Shown here piece by piece: positions 60,586 through 64,000 of a stretch of DNA of 64,000 nucleotides. The translations under genes were made by a program, and so were the position numbers. Position 1 is the stretch's first letter. Each line of letters opens with the position of its first letter. Source of the stretch: Ruminococcaceae bacterium UBA1404 (GTDB taxonomy: Bacteria > Bacillota > Clostridia > Oscillospirales > Ruminococcaceae); assembly GCA_002305075.1 (NCBI GenBank), contig DBQC01000026.1, positions 1-64,000 of the forward strand, read 5' to 3'. Below the pieces are notes generated by a model. It saw only the letters and a program-made list of their open reading frames with translations, was not told the origin of the DNA and made no database searches.

Positions 60586-60624
60586 AAAACCCTCCCGGAC
60601 CTTATTGGACCGGGAGGGTTTTTT
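60586..60624. terminator. Bidirectional terminator
   Basis: AAAACCCTCCCGG and CCGGGAGGGTTTT pair with inner CC/GG, followed by T6, between the lipoprotein and the converging ABC genes. Confidence 0.92.
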
Positions 60625-60627
60625 GCT

Positions 60628-62496
60628 TTATTTGCCGGCAAACTGACTGTTGTAAAGGTCGTGGTAAAATCCGCCTTGGGCCAGCAAAGACTTGTGGGTG
60701 CCCGACTCGATAATATCCCCCTGCTTAATCACTAAGATGAGGTCGGCGTCCCGTATGGTGGACAGCCGGTGGGCAATGACAAAGCTGGTACGGCCCTCCA
60801 TCAGGGTGGCCATGGCCTGCTGAATAAGCAGCTCGGTGCGGGTGTCCACGCTGCTGGTGGCCTCGTCGAGGATGAGCATATCCACATCGGATAGCAGCGC
60901 CCGAGCGATGGTGATAAGCTGGCGCTGGCCCTGGGATATGTTCGAGGCGTCCTCGCTAAGCTCAAAGTGGTAGCCGCCGGGCAGGGTGTGGATAAAGCTG
61001 TCGCAATAGGCGGCTTTGGCACAGGCGATGACCTCCTCGTCGGTTGCGTCAAGTCGCCCGTATCGGATATTCTCTAGGATGCTGCCCTTAAACAGCCATG
61101 TGTCCTGCAGCACCATGCCAAAGCGGCGGCGCAGCTGCTGTCGGGGTATGGTCTGAGTATCTATGCCGTCTAGCAAAATTTGGCCACATAGGGGATCATA
61201 AAAGCGCAGCAACAGGTTGACCAGAGTGGTCTTGCCGGCGCCGGTGGGACCGACGATGGCCACGGTCTGTCCGGGGCGAATGTGGGCATTAAGGTCATGG
61301 ATAAGAACATTCTCCGGGCTGTAGCCAAAGCGCAGATGACGCATCTCCACCTCGCCGCACAGACGCTTGGGCAACATAGCCTCGGGCGGCTCGGCCGACT
61401 CCTCGGGCGCATCGAGCAGCTCGAACACCCGCTCGGCGGCCGCCACGGCCGACTGAAGCACATTGGCCACACTGGCCATGTTGGATATGGGGTGAGAGAA
61501 CTGGTTTAAATAGAGCATAAAGGCCTGCAAATCCCCAAGGGGCAGCGCACCAAGCAGCACCATGCGTCCACCGCCCACCGCCACCGCCACATAGCCCAGG
61601 TTGGTGACAAAGCGTACCAGCGGCATCATCACCCCCGAGGCCATGTTGGCCTTCCATGCGTAGCTATACAGCCGGTCGCCCAACTCGTCGAAGGTGGTCT
61701 CCGCCGTATCCTCCAGCGAATAGGCCTTGATGATGCTGTGCCCGGCATACATCTCCTCGATATAGCCGCTAAGAGCGCCAAGTGCTGCCTGCTGGCCCTT
61801 AAAAAAGCCCTGTGAGCGACGCACAATAAAGCGGGAGAGATAAAGCCCAAGGGGCAGCGTGATCAGTCCCACCACCGTAAGGCCGGGGCTGATGCTAATC
61901 ATCGAAAAGAGCACCATAACAATGGTGAGCGCTGAGTTGAACATTTGGCCGAATGTCTGCTGAAGTGTGCGGGAAATGGTGTCCACATCGTTGGTAACAC
62001 GGCTTAGAATCTGGCCGTAGGGTGTACGGTCGTAGTAGGACAGCGGCAGCAGGCGCAGCTTCTCGTCCACCATTCGGCGCAGACGATAAACCAGCTTTTG
62101 CGTGACCGACGCCAGTGTGATGCTGCTAAGATACTGCAGCGCCGCCGACAGCAGGTAGAGCCCGACCATAAAGCTGAGCAGTCGGATAAGGGCGACATAA
62201 TTCACGCCGCTACCGCCCTTTATCAGGCTGGATACACCCTGCTCAATCTCGGTGATGGAAAAGCCCATAAGGCGCACCCCAAGGGTGGAGGCGCCGGTGG
62301 AGATGATGGTCATCATCAGTACGGCGATAAAGGTGGGAATATGGGGCTTTAGCAGCTTTAGCAGCCGCCGAGCGCTGGTGTTAAAGTCTTTGGCCCGGTC
62401 GGTCATGCTCATGCCACGACCGGGACCGCCTCCGCCGCCCGGGGCACGCATGGGCAGTCCCGCCGGCCGGGAGGTGGGTGGCTCTTGTCGACTCAT
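60628..62496 (-). CDS. ABC exporter half-transporter, catalytically complete NBD
   Basis: A 622-residue fused permease and ATPase. The N-terminus is Gly/Pro-rich (GAPGGGGGPGRG-like run near residue 20), then six membrane helices (about 55-345). The NBD has GPTGAGKTTLVNLLLRFYDP, Q-loop GMVLQDTWLF, signature NISQGQRQL (a non-canonical ISQGQ form), Walker B MLILDEATSSVDT and H-loop FVIAHRLSTI, so its own Glu and His are present. The gene overlaps its upstream partner by ATGA, so the two probably form a heterodimeric exporter, likely a multidrug or lipid exporter; the substrate is unknown. Confidence 0.9.
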   Translation of the reverse strand: MSRQEPPTSRPAGLPMRAPGGGGGPGRGMSMTDRAKDFNTSARRLLKLLKPHIPTFIAVLMMTIISTGASTLGVRLMGFSITEIEQGVSSLIKGGSGVNYVALIRLLSFMVGLYLLSAALQYLSSITLASVTQKLVYRLRRMVDEKLRLLPLSYYDRTPYGQILSRVTNDVDTISRTLQQTFGQMFNSALTIVMVLFSMISISPGLTVVGLITLPLGLYLSRFIVRRSQGFFKGQQAALGALSGYIEEMYAGHSIIKAYSLEDTAETTFDELGDRLYSYAWKANMASGVMMPLVRFVTNLGYVAVAVGGGRMVLLGALPLGDLQAFMLYLNQFSHPISNMASVANVLQSAVAAAERVFELLDAPEESAEPPEAMLPKRLCGEVEMRHLRFGYSPENVLIHDLNAHIRPGQTVAIVGPTGAGKTTLVNLLLRFYDPLCGQILLDGIDTQTIPRQQLRRRFGMVLQDTWLFKGSILENIRYGRLDATDEEVIACAKAAYCDSFIHTLPGGYHFELSEDASNISQGQRQLITIARALLSDVDMLILDEATSSVDTRTELLIQQAMATLMEGRTSFVIAHRLSTIRDADLILVIKQGDIIESGTHKSLLAQGGFYHDLYNSQFAGK

Positions 62497-64000
62497 AGTC
62501 CGGCCACCTCCTCTTCAGAAAGTTGGCTGCGTACAATTTCACGGTAGACCTTGCAGTCTCTAAGCAGGTCATCATGGCGCCCCTGTCCGGCCACTCGGCC
62601 TTCGTCAAGCACCACAATATGGTCGGCGTCCATGATGGTAGACACCCGCTGGGCCACAATGATGACTGCAGCCTGGTCGGTGACTTCACGCAGGGCTCGC
62701 CGCAGCCGGGCATCTGTCTGAAAGTCCAGCGCAGAAAAGCTGTCGTCAAAAATATAGACATCGGGGCGGCGGGCCAGCGCTCTGGCGATGGACATACGCT
62801 GCTTCTGCCCGCCGGACAGGTTGGCTCCGCCCTGCTCAATGCGGGTGTCGTAGCCCTCCTCACGCTCCATGATAAAGTCGGCAGCCTGAGCAATTTGGGC
62901 GGCCTGCTCCACCTGGGCATCGGTGGCGTCCAGTCTACCCATGCGGATATTCTCGGCCGCACTGCCCGAAAAGAGCAGCGCCCGTTGGGGCACATAGCCC
63001 AGCTTTTTGCGGTAACTGGGTAGCGAGAGCTCCCGAATATCCACCCCGTCTAAGGTCAGGCTGCCCTCGGTGGGATCATAAAAGCGCAGCAGCAGCGAAA
63101 CAAGGGTGCTCTTTCCGCTGCCTGTCGAGCCTATAATGGCCGTGGTCTGTCCGGGCAGCGCCTCAAAGCTCACATCCTCCACGGCGCAGCGGTCGGCTCC
63201 GGGGTAGCGAAAGCTCACGCAGGAAAAGCCCACCCGTCCGGCGAGGGGGGTGGCATCGCGCGCACCGCTCTGCACCGCCGATTGGGTGGAAAGCACTTCG
63301 TCAATGCGCTGGGCCGAGGCCGAGGTGCGGGGCCATATGGTAAAGGCCATAGAAATCATCATGGCCGAGCCCATAATCTGCCCTACATACTGAGATACCG
63401 CCATAATATCCCCCACGGCAATGCCGCCATAGCTGGCCTCCACCGCCCCAAGATAGACGATGAACACCGAGGTCAGATTGAGGGAAATATGCATGATGGG
63501 ATGCATAGCCGACATGATGCGCATGGTTTTAATGGCGGTATCGGTAAGGTCACGGTTAGCGTGGTCAAAGCGTCCTTGTTCGTAATCTTCGGTGCCAAAT
63601 GCCCGAATAACCCGTACACCGGTGAGCTTTTCGCGCATCACCAGATTGACCCTGTCAACCTTTAGCAGCATACTGCGGGTGAGGGGCAGCGCCATACGCG
63701 ATACAGTAAGGATGGACAAAATGAGCACCGGTAGCGTGACAATTAACACGGCGGCCAGCTTAGGGCTCTTGCTAAAGGCCATAAAAGCGCCACCCACGGC
63801 CATGATGGGGGCGGTGATGCCCATGCGCATGAACATACCGGTAAAGTGTTGCAACTGGTCCACATCGGTGGTCGAACGGGTGATGAGGGAAGAGGTGCCA
63901 AAGCGTATGGTCTCCGAGGACTCAAAGGTCTGCACCTTATAAAACAGCGCCGACCGGATATCTCGGCTCATGCCGGTGGACACCCGGGACGACAAAAAGC
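62493..64000 (-). CDS. ABC exporter half-transporter, degenerate NBD (partial at window end)
   Basis: Partner of the preceding gene; the N-terminal part lies beyond the window, and the frame is open to base 64000. About 500 residues are visible: membrane helices, then an NBD with GSTGSGKSTLVSLLLRFYDP, Q-loop GYVPQRALLF and signature NLSGGQKQR. Walker B is IFDDSFSALD, with Asp where the catalytic Glu belongs, and the switch His is replaced (IIVAQRVSTI). This matches the inactive ATP site of heterodimeric exporters such as TM287/288 or BmrCD. Confidence 0.9.
   Translation of the reverse strand, partial: FLSSRVSTGMSRDIRSALFYKVQTFESSETIRFGTSSLITRSTTDVDQLQHFTGMFMRMGITAPIMAVGGAFMAFSKSPKLAAVLIVTLPVLILSILTVSRMALPLTRSMLLKVDRVNLVMREKLTGVRVIRAFGTEDYEQGRFDHANRDLTDTAIKTMRIMSAMHPIMHISLNLTSVFIVYLGAVEASYGGIAVGDIMAVSQYVGQIMGSAMMISMAFTIWPRTSASAQRIDEVLSTQSAVQSGARDATPLAGRVGFSCVSFRYPGADRCAVEDVSFEALPGQTTAIIGSTGSGKSTLVSLLLRFYDPTEGSLTLDGVDIRELSLPSYRKKLGYVPQRALLFSGSAAENIRMGRLDATDAQVEQAAQIAQAADFIMEREEGYDTRIEQGGANLSGGQKQRMSIARALARRPDVYIFDDSFSALDFQTDARLRRALREVTDQAAVIIVAQRVSTIMDADHIVVLDEGRVAGQGRHDDLLRDCKVYREIVRSQLSEEEVAGL

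Overview
The window looks like part of a chromosome of a Gram-positive, fairly GC-rich member of the Clostridia, perhaps Oscillospirales-like. This is inferred from strong AGGAGG-type ribosome binding sites with many GTG and TTG starts, the gene orders RNase J - GdpP - L9 - DnaB and TilS - Hpt - FtsH, an SLH-domain surface protein, a LytTR/GHKL two-component pair, an ABC-F protection protein and a type I-C CRISPR system. The species cannot be named from sequence alone.

1-9.7 kb is a surface and signalling region: a broken zinc-ribbon membrane or lipoprotein gene, a GHKL kinase with its LytTR regulator, a LemA protein, and a large secreted protein with beta-helix-like repeats, SLH and LysM domains. 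Then come a cyclic-di-GMP-I riboswitch with a strong terminator and a REC-PAS-PAS-GGDEF-EAL protein whose EAL half is cut off by a one-base frameshift. 9.7-22.5 kb is mostly housekeeping and metabolic: SelO, a PhnA-like zinc ribbon protein, a DUF2935 protein, pyrophosphatase, FapA, ComFB, a glutamate-symporter-like carrier divergent from a gamma-glutamyltransferase, a GNAT acetyltransferase, class II aldolase, and two exported proteins.

22.6-38.8 kb is an accessory block. It begins at a tRNA-Leu(GAG) gene followed by the tail of a phage-type integrase, then an AT-rich ABC-F antibiotic-protection gene with a complete attenuation leader (promoter, six-residue leader peptide, antiterminator and terminator). 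A complete type I-C CRISPR-Cas operon follows (cas3, cas5, cas8c, cas7, cas4, cas1, cas2), with its leader and an array of 73 apparently identical 33-bp repeats plus one degenerate, palindromic terminal repeat. A frameshifted second copy of the DUF2935 gene lies beyond the array. Two pairs of spacers overlap each other, and one pair exposes a TTC motif next to the protospacer, as expected for type I-C.

38.8-64 kb is core genome: small DUF503 and zinc-ribbon proteins, a small frameshifted gene bracketed by C6/G6 inverted repeats, IscU/NifS iron-sulfur assembly, RNase HI, and RNase J with a long basic extension. Next come the c-di-AMP phosphodiesterase GdpP, L9, DnaB, TilS, Hpt, FtsH, a gyrase/topoisomerase-IV-like pair, SecG, RNase R, a lipoprotein, and a heterodimeric ABC exporter cut by the window edge.

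Four genes are each out of frame by exactly one base, mostly at short homopolymers, and a fifth carries an in-frame stop. This is either real decay or uncorrected read error, and it should be settled before calling any of them a pseudogene.
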